Part shown: positions 23,699 through 32,318 of the stretch, piece by piece
Position numbering within the stretch: position 1 is the first letter of the stretch
Layout of the letters: each line of letters begins with the position of its first letter
From: Christensenella tenuis
GTDB taxonomy: Bacteria; Bacillota; Clostridia; Christensenellales; Christensenellaceae
NCBI RefSeq assembly: GCF_014287795.1
Contig: NZ_JACOON010000004.1
Span: 186,001-250,000 of the forward strand
Length of the DNA stretch: 64,000 nucleotides
Reading direction: 5' to 3'
Notes under the pieces: model-generated
Told to the model about the DNA's origin: nothing
Database searches by the model: none
What the model saw: the letters and a program-made list of their open reading frames with translations, nothing else
Made by a program: the position numbers and the translations under genes

Positions 23699-24285
23699 TC
23701 TCCCTTATACGGCTTCCATGCCGGGGGCGTGAAGGCCGCTTGTTCAAACTCCGCTTTCATTCCGTCGCCCGTCGGGCAGCAGGCAAATACGCCGATGCGT
23801 ACCGCCGCGTTTTTGCAGCGTAGGTGGAAAATACGCATCTGCCTGTATTCCTTCCCATCCCGCGACGCCTCGAATAAAAAGCTGTCTTTCAGCTTGCTTA
23901 CGCGGTAATGCATCGCGTTGACGTCCCCCGGGATATCCATCGTCGCCCAATCGGAATAACCACCCGTAGTAACGACGCTTCCCAGTTTTTGGCCCGTCTC
24001 GTTTTCATATTCCATGCAGACCTTCGCCCAGTTTTTCTCATCCAGGTAAACAAGGATTCCGCACTGGTCGTACAGGCTGCTTCCGTCGCGTACCGCCCGT
24101 ACTGAAAACGAGCATTCTTCGTCCGCTTCCACCGTAAGCGCGTGCCCGGTATTCCTCGCGAAATTATAATAGGTATTTTGCCAGAAGTCTGTCCCCGGTT
24201 CCGCGTGGATTACGATCCTCTTGTCCGTTACCGTTGCCTGATGGGGCATATTAAGCCACTTTGCTGTTCTTCCTGCCAGATGCAT
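23695..24285 (-). CDS. DUF1349 domain protein (beta-sandwich, lectin-like fold)
   Basis: A 196-residue protein matching DUF1349: FWQNTYYNFARNTGHALTV, DQCGILVYLDEKNWAKVCMEYENE, SVVTTGGYSDWATMDIPG, and RIGVFACCPTGDGMKAEFEQ. The fold is a concanavalin-like sandwich related to yeast Ree1 (regulation of enolase 1); its bacterial role is unknown. It is translationally coupled to rsmG by an ATGA overlap, an unusual partner for that gene. Confidence 0.8.
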   Translation of the reverse strand: MHLAGRTAKWLNMPHQATVTDKRIVIHAEPGTDFWQNTYYNFARNTGHALTVEADEECSFSVRAVRDGSSLYDQCGILVYLDEKNWAKVCMEYENETGQKLGSVVTTGGYSDWATMDIPGDVNAMHYRVSKLKDSFLFEASRDGKEYRQMRIFHLRCKNAAVRIGVFACCPTGDGMKAEFEQAAFTPPAWKPYKGE

Positions 24286-24370
24286 GTTAATGTCTCCTCC
24301 TGTTTTCTCTGCCTATTGCGCCGTTTCTCCGCGGAAGCGGCGGTTTTCCTTGCCTATGTGCAGGGGTGGT

Positions 24371-24907
24371 TCAGCCGCCCTGCCTTTTTTCTATCACATA
24401 AATATCATGCGGCTCCTTTTTCCCGTGGTGAATCCGGTCGTATGTCGCCACATACTTCATACCGATTTTCTGGGCGACAGCGCGCGAACTTGCATTATTT
24501 GTGCGCATTTGCGAAATTACCCGTCCTGTGCCGATTACGTCAAACGCATGGCGTACACACCCGCGGGCGCCCTCCGCCGCGTAACCCATTCCCCAGAATT
24601 TTTTATTTACAATATAGCCGATCTCCCAGCACGCTTCTCCGTTGATGTCTTCATTATAAATCAGGCCGATCGCGCCTATGTTTTCCCCTGTCTTCCTGTC
24701 GTCCGCACAAAGCCAGCTATATCCGTATTGCGCATAGCGCCCAAGGTTTTTTTCCAGCCATTCCGTTACTTCGTCCTCCGAAAACCCGTGCTCCCACGCG
24801 TACATAACCTCCGGGTCGCGGAGGAATACATTCACTGTTTCCCTGTCTTCCATTGTAAACCGGCGAAAAGCCATCCGCTCCGTTTCAAAAAGGATCGCTT
24901 CGTTCAT
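24371..24907 (-). CDS. GNAT acetyltransferase, RimJ/RimL type
   Basis: A 178-residue GNAT with the RimJ/RimL layout: ETERMAFRRFTMEDRETVNVFLRDPEVM, GAIGLIYNEDINGEACWEIGYIVNKKFWGMGYAAEGARGCVRHAFD and MRTNNASSRAVAQKIGMKYV. It probably acetylates an amino group of a protein N-terminus or small molecule. It lies upstream of the DUF1349-rsmG pair on the same strand, 85 nt away. Confidence 0.85.
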   Translation of the reverse strand: MNEAILFETERMAFRRFTMEDRETVNVFLRDPEVMYAWEHGFSEDEVTEWLEKNLGRYAQYGYSWLCADDRKTGENIGAIGLIYNEDINGEACWEIGYIVNKKFWGMGYAAEGARGCVRHAFDVIGTGRVISQMRTNNASSRAVAQKIGMKYVATYDRIHHGKKEPHDIYVIEKRQGG

Positions 24908-25010
24908 CTGTTCTTCCTTTCCGCATCTGCTTTTATAAGAAGCCGCCGCACAATATCTGTCAAAATCAGTATATCCATATCGCGCGGCAAAATCAAATTA
25001 AAAAGGGAAG

Positions 25011-25026
25011 TGTTTCACGTGAAACA
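25011..25026. promoter_or_regulatory. parS centromere site 1
   Basis: TGTTTCACGTGAAACA, an exact match to the 16-bp ParB-binding consensus, in intergenic DNA about 4.4 kb from parB and 8 kb from the dnaA-proximal origin. Confidence 0.95.
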
Positions 25027-25148
25027 CGTCGGAGCACGCCCTTTTGCTTCGCTTCCGCCTTGCGGCGAAAGCTTGCTCCTTGGGCGGCTCCTCCTTTACC
25101 CCAAACGACTCGCTTCGCTCAAGTCGTTCAGGGACCCCAGTTTATCAT

Positions 25149-25183
25149 GAGCAAAGTCGGCTCTGTTCCGTTTCCCGCGTCGT
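25149..25183. repeat. 35-bp direct repeat, copy 1
   Basis: Begins GAGCAAAGTCGGCTCTGTTC and matches 26230-26264 at 33 of 35 positions by eye. The two copies flank the 25499-26179 gene. Confidence 0.7.
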
Positions 25184-25498
25184 CCTGTTCTGCTTCTTGC
25201 GTATCTTTCGGACGGCGCTCTACCCTTTTCGCCCGTTTTACCGCAAGCGGCAAAAATAGCCTTTCGGACGGCCGCTTCTTTGCCCCACAAAACTCATAGC
25301 TCTGCATACCTTCCGTTTGTCAATCGCCTACGGCTCCTGGAACGTCAGGCATCGCTTTGCTCATTCTCCCAAGGGGCCTTCTCTTCCGCCCGCGATGAAA
25401 TTTACCCTGCGTGATTTTGCGGTCTTTTTCGCGCGCTTCGCCGCGCTCCTTCTCTATTCACGATTACTTATTCCTTATTATCCATTCTTTATCCCCTG

Positions 25499-26179
25499 TC
25501 ATTTCACCGCGCCGCAACCGGAACACCGGTAGCCTGTTACCACCGTTTCGTTCCACGCGTCCTTTACAAGCACCTGTTCGTCGTAAGCCGCCCGAACGAC
25601 CGCGCTTTTTACGGCCGTTCCTCCATTTTCCCCATTTGCAACATGTTGTTTAAGATGATCGCGTCCCGGATTCTCCTCTCCGCAATCTAAACAAACCACA
25701 ATATTCTCCATCACCGCGTCGTGATGCACCATCTCGTATTCCGCCTCATGATGTACGGTCTGCGTCTGCTCTACCCAGTCGTGCGTGTGCGCCGCCTCTC
25801 CGGTACTTCCACCACCGCCGCCCGCAAGCGTGTTCGGATTTGAAACTGTCTTTTCAGTTCCGCTGTCCGGGCTTCCCGAACCGGAACCGACCGATCCCGT
25901 TCTGCCCGCTTCCTCCCCTTCTTCTGCCGTCTCTCCATTCTGCACCGGCGGGACAGGCCCGGTTGTTTGCGTGGGCGTGGGGCTTGCCTGCGGCTTGCTT
26001 ACCGTCGTGAAAGGCCGGGCTTCGGCGGACGCCGTTGCCGTTGCTTCGGCACTTGTGGGCGCTTCCTCCTGCGGTTTGCTTCCCCCCGCTAAAACGGCGG
26101 CGAGGATTGCCGCGGCCGCCACCGCGAAAATGACCGCCCACAGTACAAATTTTCTTCCCGTCCTTTTTTCCTCTCGCAT
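25499..26179 (-). CDS. Membrane-anchored protein with Pro/Thr/Gly-rich linker and C-terminal His/Cys domain
   Basis: A 226-residue protein. One N-terminal transmembrane helix (FVLWAVIFAVAAAAILAAVLAGG) is followed by about 95 residues of low complexity (SAEATATASAEA, SPTPTQTTGPVPP, GSGSGSPDSG). The C-terminal domain carries HTHDWVEQTQTVHHEAEY, CLDCGEENPG and GYRCSGCG, so it probably binds zinc outside the membrane. I have seen this HTHDW...VTGYKCSGCG module on other clostridial surface proteins; its role is not known. The ATG at 26179 was chosen; an in-frame GTG at 26218 is possible. The repeat copies on both sides hint at duplication or insertion. Confidence 0.6.
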   Translation of the reverse strand: MREEKRTGRKFVLWAVIFAVAAAAILAAVLAGGSKPQEEAPTSAEATATASAEARPFTTVSKPQASPTPTQTTGPVPPVQNGETAEEGEEAGRTGSVGSGSGSPDSGTEKTVSNPNTLAGGGGGSTGEAAHTHDWVEQTQTVHHEAEYEMVHHDAVMENIVVCLDCGEENPGRDHLKQHVANGENGGTAVKSAVVRAAYDEQVLVKDAWNETVVTGYRCSGCGAVK

Positions 26180-26229
26180 CTTTCCCGTATTTTTGGCAAA
26201 CCGATCTGCGCGCCGCACTCCTATCGCCG

Positions 26230-26264
26230 GAGCAAAGTTGGCTCTGTTCCGTTTCCCGCTTCGT
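26230..26264. repeat. 35-bp direct repeat, copy 2
   Basis: Differs from copy 1 at two positions (C/T and G/T). It ends 2 nt before the mnmG stop codon complement and starts just upstream of the 25499-26179 gene. Confidence 0.7.
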
Positions 26265-26266
26265 CT

Positions 26267-28153
26267 CTATTCCTTATTTCCTGCTTTTCCCTGTCCCGCC
26301 AGATACACCAGCAACACGGAAATATCTGCCGGCGAGACTCCCGATATTCTTCCGGCTTGGCCGACGGTTTGGGGCCGGATATCGTTCAGCTTCGCGCGCG
26401 CCTCAAGGCGCAGGCCGCTGATCTGCTGGTAATCGATATTTTCCGGAATCCGTTTCTTTTCCAGCCCGGCAGCGGCTTCCACCTGTTTTTGCTGTTTTTC
26501 GATGTACCCTGCGTATTTGATATTCGTCTCGATCTGGAGCGTGATGTCGTCGTCCTCCTCCAGTATTCCGCCGTCTACCTCTGCAAGGTCGCGGTAGCCG
26601 ATCCCCGGCCGCGAAAGTATTTCAGCCAGTTTCATGCCTCGTTCCGGCTGTTCCATACCGTGTTTTGCAAAAAATGCATCCACATCGGCTTTTTTCACCG
26701 TCACCGTCCCGAGCCTCTTTGTTTCACGTGAAACATGTTCCATTTTATACATATAACGGTCATACCGTTCGTCGGAAACAAGCCCCACATCCCGCCCGAT
26801 CTGCGTCAAGCGCGTATCCGCATTATCCTGCCGCAGCAGCAGGCGGTATTCTGCCCGCGAGGTCATCATGCGGTAGGGTTCTTTTGTTCCCTTGGTCACG
26901 AGGTCGTCGATCAATACGCCCGCGTAGGCTTGATCCCGTCCCAAAACGATGGGCGGCTCCCCGTCCAGGAACCGGCAGGCGTTGACTCCCGCAATGAGGC
27001 CCTGCGCGCCCGCTTCCTCATAACCGGAAGTGCCGTTGATCTGTCCGGCGGTGAAGAGCCCCGCCACTTCTTTTGTCTCGAGGGAGGGCCGAAGGCGGGT
27101 CGGGTCGATGCAGTCGTATTCGATGGCGTAGGCCGGGCGCACGAAATGTACGTTTTCAAGGCCCGGAACCGTGCGGTAAAGGGCAACCTGTACCTCCACC
27201 GGAAGGCTTGACGACATACCCTGAACATAAACTTCGTTTGTATGCAGGCCTTCCGGCTCTAAAAAGAGCTGGTGCCGCCCCTTGTCTGGAAATTTCACCA
27301 CTTTGTCTTCGATGGACGGGCAATAGCGCGGCCCGATTCCTTCGATCATGCCGCTGTAAAGCGGACTGCGGTGGATATTCTCCCGGATGATTTCATGCGT
27401 CTTTTCATTTGTATAGGTAAGAAAGCAGGGAACCTGCTCCCGCTCTATCATTCCGCTTATAAAAGAAAAAGGCACAATTTTTTTATCCCCATACTGCGGC
27501 TCTGTTTTGGAAAAATCGATGCTGCGCGCATCCACGCGCGCGGGCGTTCCCGTTTTAAACCGTTGCAGGGAAAAACCGAGGCCCCGCAGGCTCGCGCTCA
27601 AATAGTCGGCGGGGAAAAGGCCGCTCGGTCCGGCGCTTTTGGTGTATTCTCCCACAATTACCTTGCCTTTGAGGTAGACGCCCGTCGCAAGGATTACCGC
27701 CCGGGCGAAATAGCGCGCGCCCATCGCGCCGCGCACACCGGCCACCCCTTTATCGTCCGTCAAAAGATCTGTCACTTCGTCCTGCACAAGAAGCAAATTG
27801 TCCGTATTTTCCAGGATTTCCTTCATATACCGCTGGTACAGCTTTTTATCCTGCTGCGCACGCAGGGAATGAACCGCCGGGCCCTTTTTTGTGTTCAACA
27901 TCTTGATCTGGATAAACGTAGCGTCCGCCGCAAGGCCCATTTGCCCCCCAAGCGCATCGATCTCACGCACGAGATGCCCCTTCGCCGTGCCGCCGATGGC
28001 CGGATTGCACGCCATCAGGGCGATCCCATCCATGTTAATTGTCGTCAGCAGCGTTTTTTTCCCCAGCCGCGCGCAGGCAAGCGCCGCCTCCACGCCCGCA
28101 TGGCCTGCGCCCACGACAATGATGTCATATGTTCCGCCAGAATAATCCGTCAT
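26267..28153 (-). CDS. mnmG: tRNA uridine-5-carboxymethylaminomethyl modification enzyme MnmG (GidA)
   Basis: A 628-residue FAD enzyme: dinucleotide motif IIVVGAGHAGVEAALACARLG, NPAIGGTAKGHLVREIDALGG, and C-terminal helical domain with EYRLLLRQDNADTRLT. With MnmE it installs the cmnm5 group on U34 of tRNAs. The frame extends upstream to 28255 but the ATG at 28153 gives the standard N-terminus. A perfect parS is embedded in the coding sequence (26720-26735). Confidence 0.95.
   Translation of the reverse strand: MTDYSGGTYDIIVVGAGHAGVEAALACARLGKKTLLTTINMDGIALMACNPAIGGTAKGHLVREIDALGGQMGLAADATFIQIKMLNTKKGPAVHSLRAQQDKKLYQRYMKEILENTDNLLLVQDEVTDLLTDDKGVAGVRGAMGARYFARAVILATGVYLKGKVIVGEYTKSAGPSGLFPADYLSASLRGLGFSLQRFKTGTPARVDARSIDFSKTEPQYGDKKIVPFSFISGMIEREQVPCFLTYTNEKTHEIIRENIHRSPLYSGMIEGIGPRYCPSIEDKVVKFPDKGRHQLFLEPEGLHTNEVYVQGMSSSLPVEVQVALYRTVPGLENVHFVRPAYAIEYDCIDPTRLRPSLETKEVAGLFTAGQINGTSGYEEAGAQGLIAGVNACRFLDGEPPIVLGRDQAYAGVLIDDLVTKGTKEPYRMMTSRAEYRLLLRQDNADTRLTQIGRDVGLVSDERYDRYMYKMEHVSRETKRLGTVTVKKADVDAFFAKHGMEQPERGMKLAEILSRPGIGYRDLAEVDGGILEEDDDITLQIETNIKYAGYIEKQQKQVEAAAGLEKKRIPENIDYQQISGLRLEARAKLNDIRPQTVGQAGRISGVSPADISVLLVYLAGQGKAGNKE
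26720..26735. promoter_or_regulatory. parS centromere site 2, inside mnmG
   Basis: TGTTTCACGTGAAACA, identical to the consensus and to site 1, within the mnmG reading frame (it encodes part of MEHVSRETKRLG on the minus strand). Intragenic parS sites near the origin are known in Bacillota. Confidence 0.95.
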
Positions 28154-28637
28154 ATTTCTCTTTTTTCTCCTATAGAGGCTTTTTCTTCTCTTTTTTCCTG
28201 CCGCAGCGGGGATTCGTTCCATTCGCCCGCTTCTTTGATTCCCGCTGTTCCCCACGCATTGTCTGCCCCTTCGGCTGCATCATTCCAGCGTTCTTCTGGC
28301 ATATGCCACGGAAAAACAATACCGCACACCTGCTATTCCCGGCTATCCGCAGGATCCGGATAAAGCGGAAGGATCCTCTTCAGGATGCCTGCCCGGCGCC
28401 AATGGCAGGGCAGTGGAATATCCCGACACTCTCAAAACAACCCGCTTCGCAAGTGTGCGCCTGAAAACATACCGCGCAAGGAATACAGCCATTCGCTCTG
28501 CTGCCGGATGAAGCCGCCAAACGGGAAAGCAGGCAGCAAAGCCCTTATGGCCATGCGGACCCCAGGCACTGCGGCTTTTCCGGGGAACAGGGGCCTTGCG
28601 TCATCCTGCCACAAAGAACACATGGCGCATTCCGTCG
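28154..28637. other. 484-bp gap between mnmE and mnmG
   Basis: mnmE and mnmG are usually adjacent; here they are separated. A hairpin AGGATCC/GGATCCT (28351-28377) and a CTGCCC/GGGCAG hairpin (about 28389-28412) are present, without T-runs. A minus-strand ORF of about 69 codons (28432-28641, starting MTTECAMCSLWQDDARP) overlaps the mnmE stop as ATGA but is not recognisable and is weakly supported. Confidence 0.4.
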
Positions 28638-29993
28638 TCATTTTCCCAAACAAAATTTTGTAAAAATCCTGTCGATAATTTCTTCGCTTACCGTTTTTCC
28701 CGTAATCTCGCCCAGACTCGCCCACGCCGCATTGAGATCAATGGTGACACAATCCATATCGATTCCCTGTTTCATTGCGGCGATTGCCTCTCCTATTTCA
28801 TCTGCCGCGCGCCGGAGCGCAAATACGTGCCGCTCATTTGTAATCAAAACCTCTGCCGCTGTCTTATCCTGCTCTGCATACTCGAGCAGTTTCTGCTTCA
28901 ATGTATCGATCCCCGCTCCGGTTTTTGCCGAAATTCGCAGCGGAAATACGCCAAATTCCCTTTTTACGTCTTCTTCTGAGAGCCGCTCACACGCATCTAA
29001 TTTGTTCAAAACGACCAGAAGGTCAGCTTTGCTTTTTTTAAGCGCTCTCATCGCCAAATGGTCTTCTTCGGTAATTTCACCGCTTCCATCGAGCATAAAA
29101 ATTGCCAATTTACTCTCATTTATTGCATTTTCAGACCGTTTTACACCTTGTGCCTCGATTTCATCGTCTGTACTCCTGATTCCAGCGGTATCCGTCAAAT
29201 ATACCGCAATTCCGCCAAGGTCAAATTCCTGTTCGATGGTGTCCCGCGTCGTGCCCGGAACGTTGGTCACAATCGCCCGGTCCATACCCGTGAGCGCATT
29301 CAGGAGGGAAGATTTTCCCACGTTCGGTTTTCCCGCGAGCACAACCCGCAGGCCTTCCTTTGCAATCCGGCCCGCGCGGTAAGTATCCGCCAGCCCGAGA
29401 AGCCCAGCCTGCATTTTTTCCAAAATGGGCAGCAACTCCTCCGCAGTCTCTTCCTCCAAATCTTCTTCCGGATATTCCACCACGGCTTCTACCCGGGCGA
29501 GCGCATCCGTGAGCATATCCTGGAAAGAGAGCACACGTTTTTTCAGCGTCCCTGCAAGCTGGCCAAGCGAAGCCTTTGCCCCCGCGCGCGAAGAAGCGGA
29601 AATAAAATCGCATACCGCCTCGGCCTGCGAAAGATCCATCTTCCCATTCAGGAAGGCCCGCCGGGTAAACTCTCCCGGCTGCGCCGGACGGGCGCCGCAC
29701 TCCAGCACATAATCGAGCACGCGCCTCACGCCCACCGCGCTTCCGTGGCAGTGAAGCTCCGCCGTGTGTTCCCCCGTATAGGATTTGGGCGCGTAAAACA
29801 GCACCGCCATCGCCATATCGAGCAGTTCTCCTTCCCGCCTGATACTCCCATAGACCAGTTGCCCATGTGTAAACGAGTCGCGGGGAAATACCTTTTTCAA
29901 AACAGCTTCCGCGTCCGGCCCGCTGATGCGGATTACCGCGACGCCCCCCGTTCCCGGCGGCGTCGCAATCGCGGCTATCGTATCATTCGTCAT
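28638..29993 (-). CDS. mnmE: tRNA modification GTPase MnmE (TrmE)
   Basis: A 451-residue protein. The N-terminal folate-binding domain begins DTIAAIATPPGTGGVAVIRISG, followed by a helical domain. The G domain has G1 GKPNVGKSSLLNAL, G2/G3 GTTRDTIEQEF and DTAGIRST, and G4 NKLD. The C-terminal FCLGK preserves the catalytic Cys. It partners MnmG in wobble-uridine modification. The start at 29993 matches the family; the frame upstream to 30146 is not homologous. Confidence 0.95.
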   Translation of the reverse strand: MTNDTIAAIATPPGTGGVAVIRISGPDAEAVLKKVFPRDSFTHGQLVYGSIRREGELLDMAMAVLFYAPKSYTGEHTAELHCHGSAVGVRRVLDYVLECGARPAQPGEFTRRAFLNGKMDLSQAEAVCDFISASSRAGAKASLGQLAGTLKKRVLSFQDMLTDALARVEAVVEYPEEDLEEETAEELLPILEKMQAGLLGLADTYRAGRIAKEGLRVVLAGKPNVGKSSLLNALTGMDRAIVTNVPGTTRDTIEQEFDLGGIAVYLTDTAGIRSTDDEIEAQGVKRSENAINESKLAIFMLDGSGEITEEDHLAMRALKKSKADLLVVLNKLDACERLSEEDVKREFGVFPLRISAKTGAGIDTLKQKLLEYAEQDKTAAEVLITNERHVFALRRAADEIGEAIAAMKQGIDMDCVTIDLNAAWASLGEITGKTVSEEIIDRIFTKFCLGK

Positions 29994-30057
29994 TCCTATG
30001 CTTTCCCGGGGATATGCCCGCAAGCCTGCCGGGGATGCACCCCGGCCAATCCTTATA

Positions 30058-30090
30058 CGCTGCCGCGGGTTTGCGGCAGCGCCCTTTTTT
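30058..30090 (+). terminator. Terminator-like hairpin on the plus strand between mnmE and jag
   Basis: CGCTGCCGC (30058-30066), GGTTT-type loop, GCGGCAGCG (30073-30081), then CCC and six T. No plus-strand gene lies upstream, so it may stop antisense transcription. Confidence 0.5.
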
Positions 30091-30122
30091 CCCTCCCGGC
30101 AAATACATTGCGGCGGGGGTTC

Positions 30123-30151
30123 AAAAAAACCCGACGGGGTTCCCACCGGGT
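30123..30151 (-). terminator. Rho-independent terminator after jag
   Basis: On the minus strand a 10-bp stem (ACCCGGTGGG / CCCGTCGGGT with two G-U pairs) is followed by seven T, 22 nt past the jag stop. It may separate rpmH-jag from mnmE. Confidence 0.75.
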
Positions 30152-30172
30152 ATTTTCGTTCTTCCTTCTTAC

Positions 30173-30808
30173 TTATGGTTCGCGCCTTTTTCTCCTGATT
30201 ACTACGCGGCGGTACGGTTCTTCTCCTTCGGAAACCGTCTCCACCCGGGGATTATTTTGCAGTGTCGCGTGCAGGATCCTGCGCTCATACGGGTTCATCG
30301 GCTCAAGCGTAATCGGCTTGCCCGTTTTCGCAACCGTATTGGCCAGCCTCTTCGCCAATTTTTCCAGCGTTCGCTCCCTCTTTTCGCGGTAATTTTCCGC
30401 ATCCAGCATGATTTTTTTATAATCTTCTCGCCCTTTGTTTACCGCAAGCCCCGTAAGGTATTGCAGGGCATCCAGCGTATCGCCGCGGCGCCCGATCAGC
30501 ACTGCGGTATCCTTGCCTGTAATTTCAATTTTCAGCGCTCTTTCGTCTTCTTCCTTCACCGTGCATTCCGCTTCCACGCCCATACGCGTGAACAAACCCT
30601 CCAAAAATGCTTCCGGTTCGCTTTTTGCTTTCTGCTCCTCCTGTTTTTTCGTCAGGTGGACGACAGCACTTTTCCCAAGGCCAAAAATCCCTTTTCCGCC
30701 TTCGTGTACAATGTCGATCTCTACTTCGTCAAGAGAAAGCCCCATTTGCTCGAGGCCTTTGAAAATCGCCTCGTCAACGGTCTTTCCTTTTGCTTCCACA
30801 AAATCCAC
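30173..30808 (-). CDS. jag: RNA-binding protein KhpB (Jag/EloR)
   Basis: A 211-residue protein with three parts: Jag_N (VEAKGKTVDEAIFKGLEQMGLSLDEVEIDIVHEGGKGIFGLG, 1-50), a type II KH domain with IGRRGDTLDALQYL, and a C-terminal R3H domain (RERTLEKLAKRLANTVAKTGKPITLEPMNPYERRILH). In other Bacillota it forms an RNA chaperone with KhpA and influences cell elongation. The start is GTG with AGGAGG upstream, 17 nt after yidC. Confidence 0.9.
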   Translation of the reverse strand: MDFVEAKGKTVDEAIFKGLEQMGLSLDEVEIDIVHEGGKGIFGLGKSAVVHLTKKQEEQKAKSEPEAFLEGLFTRMGVEAECTVKEEDERALKIEITGKDTAVLIGRRGDTLDALQYLTGLAVNKGREDYKKIMLDAENYREKRERTLEKLAKRLANTVAKTGKPITLEPMNPYERRILHATLQNNPRVETVSEGEEPYRRVVIRRKRREP

Positions 30809-30825
30809 TTTTATTTCCTCCTGCT

Positions 30826-31827
30826 TTAAGAAACAGTAACGTTCTGCTTTTTCGCCTTGGCCTTCTTAACCAAATCCACAATCTTCATTTGGCTGAATGC
30901 ATACAGGCTCGATACGAACCAATAAAGCGCAAATGCCGTATTGGACGTCGCGCAGATAAACACCGAGAAAATCGGCATCATCCACAGCATCATTTTGTTG
31001 GTGCAGCCCTGTGCTTCCTGCTGTTCCTTCGTTTGGGCCGTCGCCGCGGTCATCGCGTTTTGTGCGGCCGCGGGGTTAAATTTTTGCTGCAGGAACAGCG
31101 CCACACCCGCAAGCGCCGGAAGAATCAAATAACCGTTCATATTCGTCACGGAATTTGTCGCGGTGTTCCAATAACCGTTCGCTTTCAATATCTCCGTGGC
31201 CAGCGCGTTATAGGTATCGGCCGGCACCTGCATAACGCCCGATGAAAAATCAAGCAGCCCCTGGTTGTGCAAAAGCGCAAGCGTCTGCGGCTGAATAAAC
31301 GTTTGGTTTGACTGTACATAGGAAAGGAAGCTTTCCGCCGACGGCAGGATGCTTGCATTTCCACCGATAAAAGAATCCGGCTGCCAGAAATTGTGTACCC
31401 AGAAAAATGGGGTAAGCTGCACTGTTTCGGCCCCGTTTTGCGCCGCATTGAGCATCAGGGCGATTGTCTGTTCACTGGCGATAACGCGCATTGCGCCAAA
31501 GAATGCAAACAGGATCGGGAGCTGAATCAGCATTGGCAGGCATCCGAGCATCGGATGGATATGCATCTTGCGGTAGAGCTCCTGCTGCTTTCTTTGCAGC
31601 TGCCCCGGATTATTCGCATAACGCTTCTGCAAAGACTGGATTTCCGGCCCGAGCGCCGACATTTTTGCCTGGTTGCCGCGCTGTTTCAAGTCGAGCGGCA
31701 GCAGGCAAAGGCGGATCAAAATGGTAAGAACCACGATTCCCAGCGCATAATCCGCGAAAATACTGTGCATTCCCTTCATGCAGATTACAAAGAAATCCGA
31801 TAAAAAGTTATTGTATAGAAAATCCAA
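30826..31827 (-). CDS. yidC: Membrane protein insertase YidC/Oxa1
   Basis: A 333-residue YidC. The conserved core begins LGIVVLTILIRLCLLPLDLKQ with the functional Arg in the first core helix, then the coiled cytoplasmic loop ALGPEIQSLQKRY...RKMHIHPMLGCLPMLIQLPILFAFFGAM. A loop of about 110 residues (roughly 130-220, Gln/Asn-rich) before the later helices is longer than in typical Gram-positive members. There is no lipoprotein signal. The start is TTG with AGGAGG nine nt upstream. It inserts membrane proteins alone or with Sec. Confidence 0.9.
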   Translation of the reverse strand: MDFLYNNFLSDFFVICMKGMHSIFADYALGIVVLTILIRLCLLPLDLKQRGNQAKMSALGPEIQSLQKRYANNPGQLQRKQQELYRKMHIHPMLGCLPMLIQLPILFAFFGAMRVIASEQTIALMLNAAQNGAETVQLTPFFWVHNFWQPDSFIGGNASILPSAESFLSYVQSNQTFIQPQTLALLHNQGLLDFSSGVMQVPADTYNALATEILKANGYWNTATNSVTNMNGYLILPALAGVALFLQQKFNPAAAQNAMTAATAQTKEQQEAQGCTNKMMLWMMPIFSVFICATSNTAFALYWFVSSLYAFSQMKIVDLVKKAKAKKQNVTVS

Positions 31828-32062
31828 ATTTTACATCCTCCTGTCGTCGGAACACGGCTGGTTCGTATCTTTCCGGCTTAAAGCAAATATCCCTGCGCCG
31901 CTTTCCTCCGCCTGTCCGCAAAGCCCACGCCGCCTGTTTCGGCCTGCCTTTGCGCTTCCATCTATTTTTTTGCATATGGCGCGCCTGTTTTATACAGCCA
32001 TCTGCCGCCCAGCGCGCAGCCACGCGCCCGGCAACGGAAAAACACGCCTTTTTCCGTGCTTA

Positions 32063-32272
32063 TTACGGCACCGGGTCGTATCCGCCCTTAAAAAGCGGAT
32101 TACACCGCAAAATACGCTTGACCGCCAGAAAAGACCCTTTCAGCGCTCCGTATTTTGTCACCGCTTCTACCGCATATTGCGAACAGGTTGGCGTAAACCT
32201 GCAGCACGGTCTCGTATAAGGCGAAATCGCTTTTTGGTAAAAGCGGATCATCGCCAGAATGACTTTTTTCAT
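32063..32272 (-). CDS. yidD: Membrane protein insertion efficiency factor YidD
   Basis: A 69-residue protein with the family motif YQKAISPYTRPCCRFTPTCSQYAVEAV and the C-terminal RILRCNPLFKGGYDPVP. It assists YidC-dependent insertion at the inner face of the membrane. The ATG at 32272 has GGAGGAAG upstream; the open frame further 5' is not homologous. A 235-nt gap with no ORF separates it from yidC. Confidence 0.95.
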   Translation of the reverse strand: MKKVILAMIRFYQKAISPYTRPCCRFTPTCSQYAVEAVTKYGALKGSFLAVKRILRCNPLFKGGYDPVP

Positions 32273-32318
32273 CTCTGCTTCCTCCCACAGTTTTCCTCTG
32301 GAAGGCCCGGTTTCCGGG

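Larger units (their letters stand above)
24908..25498. other. 591-bp non-coding stretch containing parS
   Basis: No credible ORF is visible. It holds the parS site at 25011-25026, one copy of a 35-bp direct repeat (25149-25183), and several small inverted repeats (for example ACGACT/AGTCGT near 25105-25130). The right end is AT-rich and resembles the flank of the second repeat copy. Confidence 0.5.

Noticed and set aside
28351..28377. AGGATCC/GGATCCT hairpin between mnmE and mnmG as a terminator
   Set aside because: The stem lacks a following T-run in either direction.
28432..28641. Small minus-strand ORF overlapping the mnmE stop
   Set aside because: Start coupling is suggestive, but the composition is unremarkable, there is no homology I recognise, and the gap contains hairpins. 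It is only mentioned in the gap entry.
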